Positions 1 through 7,924 are shown, counted from the first letter of the stretch. The stretch is 64,000 bases of DNA from Microvirga thermotolerans (GCF_009363855.1 NZ_CP045423.1:124001-188000), one strand, 5' to 3'. The notes: generated by a model from the sequence alone, not told the origin. Translations and numbers: made by a program.

Positions 1-121
1 TCGCCTTGACGCGGGTGTCGAAGACGTACTGCCAGTACTCGATCTCGACGGCCTTGGCGCCGGATGCGGCCAGGGTGGCGAAGCCGAAGGCAACGCTCGC
101 AAGCAGACGATGAAGACGCAT
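1..121 (-). CDS. Extracellular solute-binding protein of an ABC sugar transporter (N-terminus only)
   Basis: Only the first 40 codons are present; the gene runs off the left edge. It starts at an ATG with a GGGAGAGGG ribosome binding site just upstream. The N-terminus is a signal peptide: a short basic start (MRLHR), a hydrophobic core and an Ala-x-Ala cleavage site (GAKA). The mature part begins VEIEYWQYVF, which resembles family 1 periplasmic sugar-binding proteins that deliver substrate to ABC permeases. It is divergent from a ROK repressor, a common arrangement for carbohydrate uptake operons. The family call rests on about 15 mature residues plus context, so it is moderately sure and the substrate is unknown. 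Confidence 0.6.
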   Translation of the reverse strand, partial: MRLHRLLASVAFGFATLAASGAKAVEIEYWQYVFDTRVKA

Positions 122-241
122 ATCCCTCTCCCTTTGTTCTGGCGCGTGGCGCCGGATTTTCGCGGATGACGGCCCCGAGCGGCGGCCTCGAGAACCTCTC
201 CGGGCTCCAGGCTCCTCCAGAGGCCGGCCTCTGTCAATAAG

Positions 242-259
242 ATAATTCACTTGAGTTAT
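242..259. promoter_or_regulatory. Palindromic operator in the divergent ROK/ABC promoter region
   Basis: ATAATTCACTTGAGTTAT is an interrupted palindrome: 14 of 18 positions are symmetric (ATAAyTCA-nn-TGArTTAT). It is a conspicuous AT-rich island in GC-rich DNA, 33 bp before the ROK start and 121 bp from the start of the divergent binding-protein gene. ROK repressors bind this kind of AT-rich palindrome. Binding by the adjacent regulator is inferred. Confidence 0.5.
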
Positions 260-291
260 TCTCGGCGCCGGGTCATCGTCTGACTCGTGGA

Positions 292-1554
292 GTGCGGGAG
301 ATGCCGACAAAGTCCAAGGCCGGCGTGCGGTCGACCATCGGGAGCAATCCGGAGCGCAACCGGTCGCATAACCGGCGCGTGGTGCTGGACGTCGTCCGCC
401 AACTGGGTCCGTTAGGACGCATGGAGATCTCGCGCCATGCCCATCTGAGCGCCCAGGCCGTCTCCAACATCGTGGAGGAACTCGTCGCCGACGGGCTGCT
501 CATCCAGACCGGCCGTCTCAGGGCCGGGCGCGGACAGCCGCCGCTTCAGTTCGCCGTCAATCCCGACGGCGGCATGACCGCAGGCATCGAGATCGCGGCC
601 GATCACGTTTCCACACTCCTGGTGGACATCGGCGGCCGCGTTCGCGCGCAGCGGACGGTGTCGCTTCGGCGGAACGATCCCGAGACGGTGCTGCCGGTCA
701 TCCAGGCCGAGATCGAGGCCGCGCGGGCCCAGCTCAAGCCCTTCCCTCCTCAGCTCCTCGGCATCGGCGTCGTGATGCCGGGCCCGTTCAACGTCGAAGG
801 GATGACCTCCGTCGGGCCGACGACCCTGTCTGGGTGGCTGGACTTCGACGCGGCCGCCAGTATCGGTCGCATGCTGGGAGCACCCGTCACCATCGAGAAC
901 GATGCCACGGCCGCGGCCGTCGGGGAGCGGCTCCACGGCGCGGCCAGGGATCTCAAGAACTTCTGCCTGATCTATTTCGGCCACGGGCTCGGCCTCGGCA
1001 TCATGATCGACGGCCGTCCCTATCGCGGGGCGAACGGCAATGCGGGTGAGATCGGGCACGTGCTGGTGGAGAAGGGAGGGCGCCTCTGCTCGTGCGGCCA
1101 GCGCGGCTGCCTCGAAGCCTATGCGTCCATCCACGCCCTCGCCGAAAGGCTGTCCGAGGCAGGAGTCCAAGGCCTCGACGACGCGCTGCTCGAGCGGCTC
1201 CATCGCGAGAGGCATCCCGTCGTCGGGGCCTGGATCCGGGAGACGGCCGACCGTCTCGCCCCTCAGGTCGCAATGCTGGAGAACCTCTTCGACCCCGAGG
1301 CCGTCGTGATCGGCGGCGCCCTTCCGCCGGGACTTCTGGAGGATCTCACCCGGGCCATGCAGCCGCTTCCGCTGTCGGTCGCGCGGCGCCGGAACCGGAG
1401 CGAGGCGCGCCTCGTCCACGGGCGGACGGGCCGGCTCACGGCCGCGCTCGGAGCGGCTGCGCTGCCGGTCCTGGAGGCGATGACGCCCCGTCTCGACACC
1501 GCCCAGGCGACGCGCCGGGAACAATCGCAGGAGGAGACCTCCCTTGTCGGATGA
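292..1554 (+). CDS. ROK family transcriptional repressor
   Basis: The 420-residue protein has the NagC/XylR-type ROK layout. A winged helix-turn-helix lies at about residues 25-85 (including SRHAHLSAQAVSNIVEEL), followed by a sugar-kinase-like ROK domain. The zinc motif CSCGQRGCLE is at about 265-274 and the GEIGHV sugar-contact motif lies just before it. Such proteins sense a sugar or sugar phosphate and release operators upstream of uptake and catabolic genes. The GTG start is used here; an ATG three codons later is possible but has its GGGAG directly abutting it. The stop overlaps the TTG start of the PIG-L gene, so the two are probably cotranscribed and the divergent ABC operon is the likely target. 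The effector is not known. Confidence 0.88.
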   Translation: MREMPTKSKAGVRSTIGSNPERNRSHNRRVVLDVVRQLGPLGRMEISRHAHLSAQAVSNIVEELVADGLLIQTGRLRAGRGQPPLQFAVNPDGGMTAGIEIAADHVSTLLVDIGGRVRAQRTVSLRRNDPETVLPVIQAEIEAARAQLKPFPPQLLGIGVVMPGPFNVEGMTSVGPTTLSGWLDFDAAASIGRMLGAPVTIENDATAAAVGERLHGAARDLKNFCLIYFGHGLGLGIMIDGRPYRGANGNAGEIGHVLVEKGGRLCSCGQRGCLEAYASIHALAERLSEAGVQGLDDALLERLHRERHPVVGAWIRETADRLAPQVAMLENLFDPEAVVIGGALPPGLLEDLTRAMQPLPLSVARRRNRSEARLVHGRTGRLTAALGAAALPVLEAMTPRLDTAQATRREQSQEETSLVG

Positions 1555-3958
1555 CCACAGCCGCCTTGCCCGTGCCGTCCACCAACCGGCGCTCGTTCGC
1601 CTGCACCGCTCCCTGGGCCGGCTGCGATCCGTCCTGACGGTCATGAACACAGGAGCGCACCCGGACGACGAGGCCAACGGCCTGCTCGCGGCCTTGCGGT
1701 TCGCCTACGGCATGCGCGTCGTCGTGGCCTGCTCCACGCGCGGGGAAGGCGGTCAGAATGCGCTCGGCCCGGAGCGGGAGGGGGCCCTCGGCGTCCTCAG
1801 AACCGCGGAGATGGAGGAGGCGGCGCGGCGCATCGACGCCGACGTGGCCTGGCTCGGCCACGGGCCCGACGACCCGGTCCACGACTTCGGTTTCTCCAAG
1901 AACGGGGACGATACGCTCCGGCGCTGGGGCGAGGAGCGCATCGTCGAGCGGCTCGTCCGGTCCTATCGCCGGTACCGGCCGGACATCGTTATCCCGACAT
2001 TCCTCGACGTGCCGGGGCAGCACGGCCATCATCGCGCCATGACGCGGGCGGCCGAAAAGGCGTTCATGCTGGCCGGCGATCCCTCTGCGTTTCCCGAACA
2101 TGCGGCGCTGGGTCTGCGTCCGTGGCAGGTCTCCAAGTTCTATCTCCCGGCATGGTCGGGAGCGAGCTATGCGTATGACGACGAGGCGCCTCCGCCGCCC
2201 GTCACTCTCCGCATCGAGGTCGAGGGGCGCGATGAAGCGACCGGCCTGGCCTATCGCCAGCTCGGCGAGTGGTCGCGCGCCGCGCACGCATCCCAGGGCA
2301 TGGGCGTATGGAGAGACGACCCGGTCGACCGCTGGGAACTCCACCTGAAGCTCCGGGCCGCCGGCCCCGCCGCTCCCGAACGGGATATCCGCGAGCATCT
2401 TCCCGCGACGCTCGCGGACCTCGCGGACGGACCGGACGTGACCGGCGACGTCGCGGCGGCTCTGCGGGAGGCGCAGGAGCATATCGACGCAGCCGGAGCG
2501 GCGTTTCCGGACCGGATGATGATCGGCAGGAGCCTCGTCCGGGCGGCCCGGCGAATCGAAGATGCCAGGGGCCGCCTGGACCGAACCGCCGGCGAGAGGC
2601 ACGTCCATCGCCTGGAGCGCAAGCTGCGGGAGATCGACGCGGCGCTCTTCGAAGCCAATGCCGGAAGCGCGAGAGCGGTTTTCATGGGGTCTCCCTGCCC
2701 GGGAGCCGAGGTCGCGCTGGATGTCCATGTCGCTGCGCCCGGCCTTTCGGATCTCAAGGTCGTGCCGCGCCTTCCCGATGAATTGGACTGCGTGGAGGTG
2801 GCCGGAAAGCCCGGACACGTCCGGTATGCGATCGGGATTCCGGCCTCGGCGCCTCACACGGGCAGCTATCCCGAGGCGTTCGATCCCATGGGCGGGAACG
2901 GGCCGGCCGGCATTCGCGTCACGGGAAAGGCGGGGGAGCGTGCCATCTCGGTCGACGTGGATCCCGAGTCGCCCCTGACGATAGGACCCGCCCGGTCTCT
3001 GACGCTCGATCCCGCATTCGTCATCGTCAAGTCCGGCGAGGCTCGGTCCGGCATCCGCGTCCGAACCCTTGGGGCGGAGCCGGCGGAGTGGCGGGCGCCG
3101 GAGGGCTGGGACGTCCGACGCGACGGAGGCGACTGGGTCGTCCTGCCGCCTCGGCAGACCGCCGCCGGTGTTGCGACCCTCGTCCCCATCGTCGACGGCC
3201 GGCCGGCGAGCCACGTCCGGACAGTGACCTATCCCCATGTCCGACCGGCTCCGTACGTGACGCCGGCGGAGCTCAAGGTCCTGACGCTCGACGTGGCTCT
3301 GCCCGCCCATGCCCGCATCGGCTACGTGGGCGGCGGCAGCGACCATGTCGGCGCCCACATGCGCCGCCTCGGCCTCGACGTGACGGATCTCGGAGAGGAT
3401 GCGTTGAAGACGGGAACCCTGTCGGAGTTCACGACGGTCGTCGTCGGCCTCTTCGCGTTCGGTCTCAGGCCCGACCTCAAGGCTGCGACGGAACGCCTGC
3501 ATCGGTTCGTGACGGAGGGCGGCCATCTGGTGACGCTCTATCACCGTCCCACGGACGGCTGGGATCCCGACCGCACGCCGCCACGCCGTCTGGCAATCGG
3601 ATCGCCGTCGCTCCGGTGGCGCGTGACCGATCCGGCGGCTCCGGTGACGGTCCTGAAGCCGGATCACCCTCTGCTCGGATATCCCAACCGCATGACGGCG
3701 GCGGACTGGGACGGCTGGGACAAGGAGAGAGGGCTCTACTTCGCATCGGCCTACGACCCTGCCTACGAGGAGCTGCTGTCCCTGAACGATCCGGGCGAGA
3801 GGCCGCTCAAGGGCGCCCTGCTCTCGGCCCCGGTCGGGCGGGGGCGCCACACCCACATGGCGCTGGTGCTGCATCATCAGCTGGACAAGCTGGTTCCCGG
3901 CGCGTTCCGTCTCCTGGCGAACCTGGTTCAGCCGGCCCGGCAAGGGCATGGGGATTAG
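1544..3958 (+). CDS. Large PIG-L/LmbE-family deacetylase with extra C-terminal domain
   Basis: Predicted zinc-dependent N-deacetylase. The signature GAHPDDE lies at about residues 36-42 and a second metal-ligand motif, GQHGHHRA, at about 158-165, both typical of LmbE/PIG-L enzymes that remove acetyl groups from GlcNAc-type substrates. At 804 residues it is over three times the ~250-residue core. Residues ~300-580 look like a beta-rich middle region and ~590-800 resemble a glutamine-amidotransferase/ThuA-like fold (IGYVGGGSDHVG start). The TTG start is favoured because AGGAGG sits seven bases upstream; no in-frame ATG has a comparable site until Met33. It overlaps the ROK stop. With the adjacent sugar-binding protein this suggests processing of an imported acetylated amino sugar. 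The substrate is inferred. Confidence 0.82.
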   Translation: MSDDHSRLARAVHQPALVRLHRSLGRLRSVLTVMNTGAHPDDEANGLLAALRFAYGMRVVVACSTRGEGGQNALGPEREGALGVLRTAEMEEAARRIDADVAWLGHGPDDPVHDFGFSKNGDDTLRRWGEERIVERLVRSYRRYRPDIVIPTFLDVPGQHGHHRAMTRAAEKAFMLAGDPSAFPEHAALGLRPWQVSKFYLPAWSGASYAYDDEAPPPPVTLRIEVEGRDEATGLAYRQLGEWSRAAHASQGMGVWRDDPVDRWELHLKLRAAGPAAPERDIREHLPATLADLADGPDVTGDVAAALREAQEHIDAAGAAFPDRMMIGRSLVRAARRIEDARGRLDRTAGERHVHRLERKLREIDAALFEANAGSARAVFMGSPCPGAEVALDVHVAAPGLSDLKVVPRLPDELDCVEVAGKPGHVRYAIGIPASAPHTGSYPEAFDPMGGNGPAGIRVTGKAGERAISVDVDPESPLTIGPARSLTLDPAFVIVKSGEARSGIRVRTLGAEPAEWRAPEGWDVRRDGGDWVVLPPRQTAAGVATLVPIVDGRPASHVRTVTYPHVRPAPYVTPAELKVLTLDVALPAHARIGYVGGGSDHVGAHMRRLGLDVTDLGEDALKTGTLSEFTTVVVGLFAFGLRPDLKAATERLHRFVTEGGHLVTLYHRPTDGWDPDRTPPRRLAIGSPSLRWRVTDPAAPVTVLKPDHPLLGYPNRMTAADWDGWDKERGLYFASAYDPAYEELLSLNDPGERPLKGALLSAPVGRGRHTHMALVLHHQLDKLVPGAFRLLANLVQPARQGHGD

Positions 3959-4159
3959 TCGCCGAGCGTCGACTGGTCGTTCCGGTTTGCCCGGCTCTGC
4001 CGATGGGCGCGGCGCGTTTTATCCCGGCGTGCGAGCGACGGCAGGCGCCGTTGTCGGTCCCGACGTGGGTGAGGATGACGCCGAGGCTTTCGCAGGAAGC
4101 AATGTCGGCTGCGAAGGCGCCTTGATCTCGGTCACGGTCGAGCCGGAGGGCGGCGCGCC

Positions 4160-4399
4160 TCAGGTCGCCGCTTCCGGCAGCGTGCCGCGCCCGCGCGCCT
4201 CCTCGCGCGCGACGACCGCCTGAAGATCCGCCAGGAAGGCGGCGCAATCGGCGCCGTGCTCCCGGCAGGCGTCGTCGACGGTATGGAAGCAGGCGATGGG
4301 GCACCCGACGCACCGCATCCTGTAATCGAGGAAGACGCGGATCGTCGCAGGCCATTGTCGCATCACGTCGTCGACGAGCTGTGTGGCTTCAACGGGCAT
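4160..4399 (-). CDS. DUF1858 redox-disulfide domain protein
   Basis: A 79-residue cytosolic protein that is essentially a single DUF1858 domain (the hybrid-cluster-protein-associated redox disulfide family). It has the conserved pattern of a short helix (LVDDVMRQWP), then R-C-V-G-C followed by C-F-H and later Cys residues (CREHGADC). Family members turn up beside denitrification, nitrosative-stress and Fe-S genes; their chemistry is not settled. It is divergent from the MIP18/DUF2249 pair, and the shared ~210-bp region holds two FNR/NnrR-like sites, one positioned for each direction. The family is confident; a role in NO-damage tolerance is inferred from context. Confidence 0.8.
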   Translation of the reverse strand: MPVEATQLVDDVMRQWPATIRVFLDYRMRCVGCPIACFHTVDDACREHGADCAAFLADLQAVVAREEARGRGTLPEAAT

Positions 4400-4477
4400 G
4401 GCGGCCTCCGGACGATGAACTGCCGATGATGGGCTTTCTCATGGATTCATTCTTAGGCCCGCGGCCGGCCGCCTTCT

Positions 4478-4491
4478 TTGCGCGGCGACAA
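4478..4491. promoter_or_regulatory. FNR/NnrR-type box (TTGCGCGGCGACAA)
   Basis: It matches TTG-N8-CAA and the NnrR-like form TTGCG-N4-xxCAA. It is the nearer of two boxes to the DUF1858 start (79 bp away) and probably serves that gene. Confidence 0.55.
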
Positions 4492-4541
4492 GGAGGAACG
4501 ACAAGAAGGAACCACGGGGGCGAACGGAAAGTGCGCCCTGT

Positions 4542-4555
4542 TTGAGGCAGGGCAA
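4542..4555. promoter_or_regulatory. FNR/NnrR-type box (TTGAGGCAGGGCAA)
   Basis: A second TTG-N8-CAA site, ending 54 bp before the MIP18-like gene start and so placed for an activator of that operon. Symmetry outside the core is poor, so it is less certain than the other sites. Confidence 0.45.
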
Positions 4556-4609
4556 AGAACCGCGGGCTCCGCTCGGCCAAGGTCCCTCCCGTCGAAACGA
4601 GGAGCGCCG

Positions 4610-4960
4610 ATGACCCTTCCATCCAAGCGACCTGCCAGGGATCCAGGATCCCTCGATCCTGCGGTGCTCGATGCCCTGGCGAATGTCATGGATCCGGAGA
4701 TCGGCCTCAGCCTGGTCGATCTCGGGCTCGTGTACCGGGCCGTCGTCGGCGGGGATGCCGTCGAGGTCGCCCTGACCCTCACCACCCGGGCCTGCCCGCT
4801 CGGCGAGATGATCCTGGACGAGGCGCGGGACAGCCTGGCGCAGCGCTTTCCCGGGCATTCCCGCATCGACGTCCGCCTGGTCTGGGAGCCCCTCTGGACT
4901 CCGGACTTCATCACTCCACGCGGCCGGGACCTCCTCGGCCGCCCATCGAGGACCGCCTGA
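4610..4960 (+). CDS. MIP18/PaaD-family metal-sulfur cluster biosynthesis protein
   Basis: A 116-residue protein with the DUF59/MIP18 signature: VMDPEIGLSLVDLGLVY near residues 25-42, a beta strand, then TTRACPLGEMI with the conserved Cys at about 64. It ends with VRLVWEPLWTPDFITPRG as in PaaD/SufT relatives, which help assemble or transfer Fe-S clusters. The start is chosen at an ATG six bases after ACGAGGAG. Its TGA stop overlaps the next ATG, so it is translationally coupled to the DUF2249 protein. In a NO-producing island a role in making or repairing Fe-S centres is reasonable but not demonstrated. Confidence 0.82.
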   Translation: MTLPSKRPARDPGSLDPAVLDALANVMDPEIGLSLVDLGLVYRAVVGGDAVEVALTLTTRACPLGEMILDEARDSLAQRFPGHSRIDVRLVWEPLWTPDFITPRGRDLLGRPSRTA

Positions 4961-5205
4961 TGTGCAACTGCAACGTGACCGAAACCGTCATCGACGTCCG
5001 GCAGATCCTGCCGCGGATGCGCCACCCCCTGATCTTCCAGGTCTTCGACCAGCTCGCCCCCGGCGAGGCCTTCCTGCTCGTGAACGACCACGATCCGAGG
5101 CCGCTCTTCTATCAGTTCAACGTTGCGCGGCCGGGCGAATTCGGCTGGGATTATCAGGAGGAGGGTCCGGACCTCTGGCGCATCAGGATCAGCCGCGCCG
5201 CCTGA
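4960..5205 (+). CDS. DUF2249 domain protein
   Basis: An 81-residue cytosolic protein matching DUF2249: VIDVRQILPRMRHPLIFQVF opens the domain, followed by LAPGEAFLLVNDHDPRPLFYQ and a closing WRIRISR strand. The fold is TusA-like. The N-terminus carries two Cys (MCNCN). The family recurs next to denitrification and Fe-S genes; its biochemical role is unknown. The start codon overlaps the preceding stop, so the pair is co-expressed. Confidence 0.8.
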   Translation: MCNCNVTETVIDVRQILPRMRHPLIFQVFDQLAPGEAFLLVNDHDPRPLFYQFNVARPGEFGWDYQEEGPDLWRIRISRAA

Positions 5206-5376
5206 CCGCCTGCGGCAGGGGGATGCGCCCTCCGGGAACGGCGCGCATTCCCCGCCGCCAGCGCACCGGGCGGAACCTGAGGCCCGCCTTCGATGCTGCG
5301 CTTTCTTAAGGAGAGAGCATCGGACCCATGCCGTTTCGACCGGCGCACCGGCAGCCCGACATTCCGGATCCAGACC

Positions 5377-6069
5377 ATGATGGAGTTCCTGACCGCCCTG
5401 GCCGCCTTTCTGGCGGCGCATCTCATTCCGGCGAGCCCCGGGCTGCGCGCGCGGCTGATCGCCGCGATGGGCCGGAAAGCCTATCTCGCCGCCTATTCGG
5501 CGCTCTCGCTCGTGCTGCTGGGCTGGCTCGTGGCGGCGGCGCAGCGGGCCGAGACCGTATGGCTCTGGGAACCCGCGCCCTGGCAGTGGCACGTGCCGTT
5601 CGTCGCCATGCCGTTCGCCGCCTTCCTCCTCGTGGCCGGGCTGGCGCAGCCGAACCCGCTGTCGATCTCGCTCCGGAGCGGCCCCGAGCCCGGCCCCGTC
5701 GCCGCGGTCACGCGGCACCCGGTTCTGTGGGCGTTCCTCGTCTGGGCGGCGTCGCACATTCCGCCGAACGGAACGCTCGTCGCCCTCCTCCTCTTCGGCA
5801 CCATGGCCGCGTTCTCGCTCGCCGGGTTCGTCCTTCTCGACGTCAAGGCGCGCAGGCGCCTGGGGGCCGAGCGCTGGCACGCGCTGAGCGCCGGAACCTC
5901 CGTGGTGCCGTTCGCGGCGCTCGTCTCGGGACGCGCGGACCGGCGGAGCCTGCGCGCCCTCGTCCTGCCCGCGCTCGCGGCCGCCGCGCTCTATGTCTGG
6001 TTCGTCGTCCAGGGACACGCGCTCCTCATCGGCCCCGATCCCCTCGCCGGGCTCGCGGCCATGAGATGA
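5377..6069 (+). CDS. nnrU: NnrU family membrane protein
   Basis: A 230-residue integral membrane protein of the NnrU family, found with nitric oxide reductase genes and linked to NO respiration in Rhodobacter-type denitrifiers. The start MMEFLTALAAFLAAHLIPAS and the RxxLIxxMGRKAYLAAYSALS segment are characteristic, and about six hydrophobic helices follow. An upstream ATG 28 codons earlier is open, but that extension is polar and unlike the family, so the internal ATG is preferred even though it has only a poor ribosome binding site. It lies between the DUF2249 gene and a divergent small membrane gene. The exact function of NnrU is unknown. Confidence 0.82.
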   Translation: MMEFLTALAAFLAAHLIPASPGLRARLIAAMGRKAYLAAYSALSLVLLGWLVAAAQRAETVWLWEPAPWQWHVPFVAMPFAAFLLVAGLAQPNPLSISLRSGPEPGPVAAVTRHPVLWAFLVWAASHIPPNGTLVALLLFGTMAAFSLAGFVLLDVKARRRLGAERWHALSAGTSVVPFAALVSGRADRRSLRALVLPALAAAALYVWFVVQGHALLIGPDPLAGLAAMR

Positions 6070-6079
6070 ACCGTCGTCC

Positions 6080-6235
6080 TCACTGGGTGAGGAAGAGAAC
6101 GCCCGCGATCGCCACCGACATCGCCACCGCCGTGAGCGTTCCCGTGAGGCGCAGCACTCCCATGCGGTAGAGCATGATGGCGAAAACGACGATGAGCGGC
6201 GTTGCCGTCAGCAGTCCGATCTGCGCGTCGGTCAT
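6080..6235 (-). CDS. 51-residue single-pass or hairpin membrane protein, unrecognised
   Basis: A 51-codon gene with a strong AAGGAG ribosome binding site 8 bases before the ATG. The protein starts MTDAQIGLLTATPLIVVF and has two hydrophobic stretches (about residues 8-24 and 31-50) separated by a short basic loop (YRMGVLR). It reads leftward, divergent from norE, and an unusually symmetric NnrR-like box lies between them, 57 bp from this start. I do not recognise the family. The placement inside the nor cluster, the ribosome binding site and the shared control site argue that it is real and co-regulated with NO reductase; a structural or assembly role is speculation. Confidence 0.65.
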   Translation of the reverse strand: MTDAQIGLLTATPLIVVFAIMLYRMGVLRLTGTLTAVAMSVAIAGVLFLTQ

Positions 6236-6291
6236 GTCCGGTCTCCTTCCGTTGGCGGATTCGTCTATGGCCCGGTTTCCCGGCCGCCTGT

Positions 6292-6305
6292 TTGCGCCAG
6301 CGCAA
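6292..6305. promoter_or_regulatory. Fully symmetric NnrR/FNR-type box (TTGCGCCAGCGCAA)
   Basis: TTGCG-CCAG-CGCAA has perfect 5-bp arms and fits the alphaproteobacterial NnrR/FNR class. It sits between the divergent 51-residue membrane protein gene and norE, 60 bp from norE, and could control both. Confidence 0.72.
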
Positions 6306-6365
6306 CGAGAGGGCACGAAATCGGACGATAGAGGAACGCGGCTGACCACTTGCGAGGACCGGACG

Positions 6366-6935
6366 ATGACGATGGCGCAGGAGGAGGAACGCCCCTGGGG
6401 CGGGCTCTCGGATCTGCCGGGACATCCCATGATGTGGGTGCTCATCCTTACCGAGGTCGTGACGTTCGGGCTGCTGTTCGTGGCCTTCTCCGTCGCCGGC
6501 GCGGTGCAGCCCGCGCTCTTCGCGGCGGGACGGGCGCAGCTCGATCCGCTGCTCGGCGGAGCGAACACCCTCGTCCTCATCACCAGCGGGTGGCTCGCGG
6601 CGCTGGCGGTCGAGGCGCGCCTTGCGGAACGGCGCGGCGCGGCGCGAGCCCTTTTGGCGGGAGCCATGGCGCTGGGCCTCCTCTTCGCCGGGCTCAAGCT
6701 CGTCGAATATACCGGCAAGGCGCAGGCCGGCATCGGCCTCGAGACCGACACCTTCTTCACCCTCTACTTCCTGCTGACGGGCTTCCATCTCCTGCATGTC
6801 CTGCTCGGCATCGTCATTCTCGCGACGGTGGCGATCCACGACAGCGCGGACAACCTGAAGACCGGCACGGCCTTCTGGCACATGGTCGATCTCGTCTGGG
6901 TCGTCATGTACCCGCTGGTCTATCTGATCGGATGA
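6366..6935 (+). CDS. norE: Nitric oxide reductase accessory protein NorE (cytochrome oxidase subunit III-like)
   Basis: A 189-residue membrane protein of the heme-copper oxidase subunit III family. It has about five helices, with the conserved ETDTFFTLYFLLTGFHLLHV segment at ~125-145 and the AFWHMVDLVWVVMYPLVYL C-terminus typical of NorE. It supports NO reductase activity but is not part of the catalytic NorCB dimer. Start: ATG with GAGG upstream; a second ATG two codons on is also possible. norF follows after four bases. The symmetric NnrR-type box upstream implies NO-dependent, low-oxygen expression. Confidence 0.88.
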   Translation: MTMAQEEERPWGGLSDLPGHPMMWVLILTEVVTFGLLFVAFSVAGAVQPALFAAGRAQLDPLLGGANTLVLITSGWLAALAVEARLAERRGAARALLAGAMALGLLFAGLKLVEYTGKAQAGIGLETDTFFTLYFLLTGFHLLHVLLGIVILATVAIHDSADNLKTGTAFWHMVDLVWVVMYPLVYLIG

Positions 6936-6939
6936 CCTC

Positions 6940-7230
6940 ATGACCCACGAGTCCGTCGTCCGCGCCGACAGGCGCCGCGCCACCCGGGCCTGGATGGCCC
7001 TCGTCCTCCTGACCCTCGCCGGCATGGCGGTGGCGCGGGCGGGCGGCGCGGGGCTCGCCGCCGACGGGGCCATCCTCGCCGCCGCCGTGTTCAAGGGACG
7101 GTGGATGCTGCTCGACTTCCTCAAGCTGCGCGCGGCGCCGCCCCTCTGGCGCGCGCTCCTGCTCGCCTGGCTGCTGCTCGTCGCCGCCGCTTCCTGGGCG
7201 GCTGCGGCCGCCGCCCTTCTCCGCGCCTGA
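6940..7230 (+). CDS. norF: Nitric oxide reductase accessory protein NorF
   Basis: A 96-residue small membrane protein, about three helices (residues ~19-33, 42-58 and 72-95), with the KGRWMLLDFLKLR loop typical of NorF / cytochrome oxidase subunit IV-like proteins. It directly follows norE with a 4-bp gap, the usual norEF pairing. NorF is known to aid NO reductase function in Paracoccus-type denitrifiers; the mechanism is unclear. The sequence is very Ala/Leu-rich, so assignment rests partly on context. Confidence 0.78.
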   Translation: MTHESVVRADRRRATRAWMALVLLTLAGMAVARAGGAGLAADGAILAAAVFKGRWMLLDFLKLRAAPPLWRALLLAWLLLVAAASWAAAAAALLRA

Positions 7231-7254
7231 CCGCCCGCCTTACGGCGCCGAAGC

Positions 7255-7268
7255 TTGTCCTGGCGCAA
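7255..7268. promoter_or_regulatory. FNR/NnrR-type box upstream of norC (TTGTCCTGGCGCAA)
   Basis: TTGTC-CTGG-CGCAA fits TTG-N8-CAA. It lies in the 225-bp gap between norF and norC, about 190 bp before norC, implying a separate norCBQD promoter with a longish leader. No other signal is obvious in this gap. Confidence 0.55.
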
Positions 7269-7455
7269 AGAGCGGGCCCGCCGCTGCTGTAGCTTCGCGA
7301 CATCCTCCACGTGGCGCCCGCTCCGGGCCCGAAGCAGGTTCCGATGCCGAACGCTCACGAACGGTCCGCACGCTCGCGCAGTCCGCCGCGGAACCGCCCC
7401 TGTGCGGCCAGCGCCGCATCGCCCGAATCCCTGCCACTTCGAGAAGGATCGCGTG

Positions 7456-7908
7456 ATGGCTGAAGCCCTCACCAAATCGGCGGCGAGGAACGTGTTCTAC
7501 GGAGGCTCGTTCTTCTTCTTCGCCATCTTCCTGGGCCTGACGGCCCACAGCCACTACTACATGAACACCACGTCGACGGACACGTCGACCCTGTCTCCCG
7601 CCGTCGCACGCGGGAAGCACGTGTGGGAGAAGAACTCCTGCATCAACTGCCACTCCATCCTCGGCGAGGGCGCCTATTTCGCGCCCGAGCTCGGAAATCT
7701 CTGGGACCGCTGGGGCGGAAAGGAAGATCCCGCCGCCGCGCGGGAGATGCTCAAGGCCTGGATGCAGGCCCAGCCCTCCGGGATCGAGGGCCGCCGCCAG
7801 ATGCCGCAGTTCAACCTGACGGACCAGGAACTCGACGATCTCGCCGACTTCCTGGAATGGACCAGCCGCATCAAGACGCAGAACTGGCCGCCGAACAAGG
7901 CCGGGTGA
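7456..7908 (+). CDS. norC: Nitric oxide reductase cytochrome c subunit NorC
   Basis: A 150-residue membrane-anchored cytochrome c, the electron-accepting subunit of cNOR (2 NO + 2 e- + 2 H+ to N2O + H2O). It has an N-terminal anchor helix (~residues 14-32) and a heme c site CINCH at about 62-66, followed by GEGAYFAPELGNLWDRWG. Asp/Glu-rich helices end in LADFLEWTSRIKTQNWPPNK, very characteristic of NorC. The heme domain faces the periplasm. Start: ATG with GAAGGAT 8 bases upstream. norB follows 16 bp later. Confidence 0.96.
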   Translation: MAEALTKSAARNVFYGGSFFFFAIFLGLTAHSHYYMNTTSTDTSTLSPAVARGKHVWEKNSCINCHSILGEGAYFAPELGNLWDRWGGKEDPAAAREMLKAWMQAQPSGIEGRRQMPQFNLTDQELDDLADFLEWTSRIKTQNWPPNKAG

Positions 7909-7924
7909 GATCGGAAGAACCATC

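Noticed and set aside
1436..3949. An 837-codon minus-strand frame opposite the PIG-L gene
   Set aside because: It lacks family features, while the plus-strand frame has the GAHPDDE metal motif and a good ribosome binding site.
3959..4159. A small gene between the PIG-L and DUF1858 genes
   Set aside because: Open frames exist on both strands but have no ribosome binding site, recognisable domain or signal peptide.
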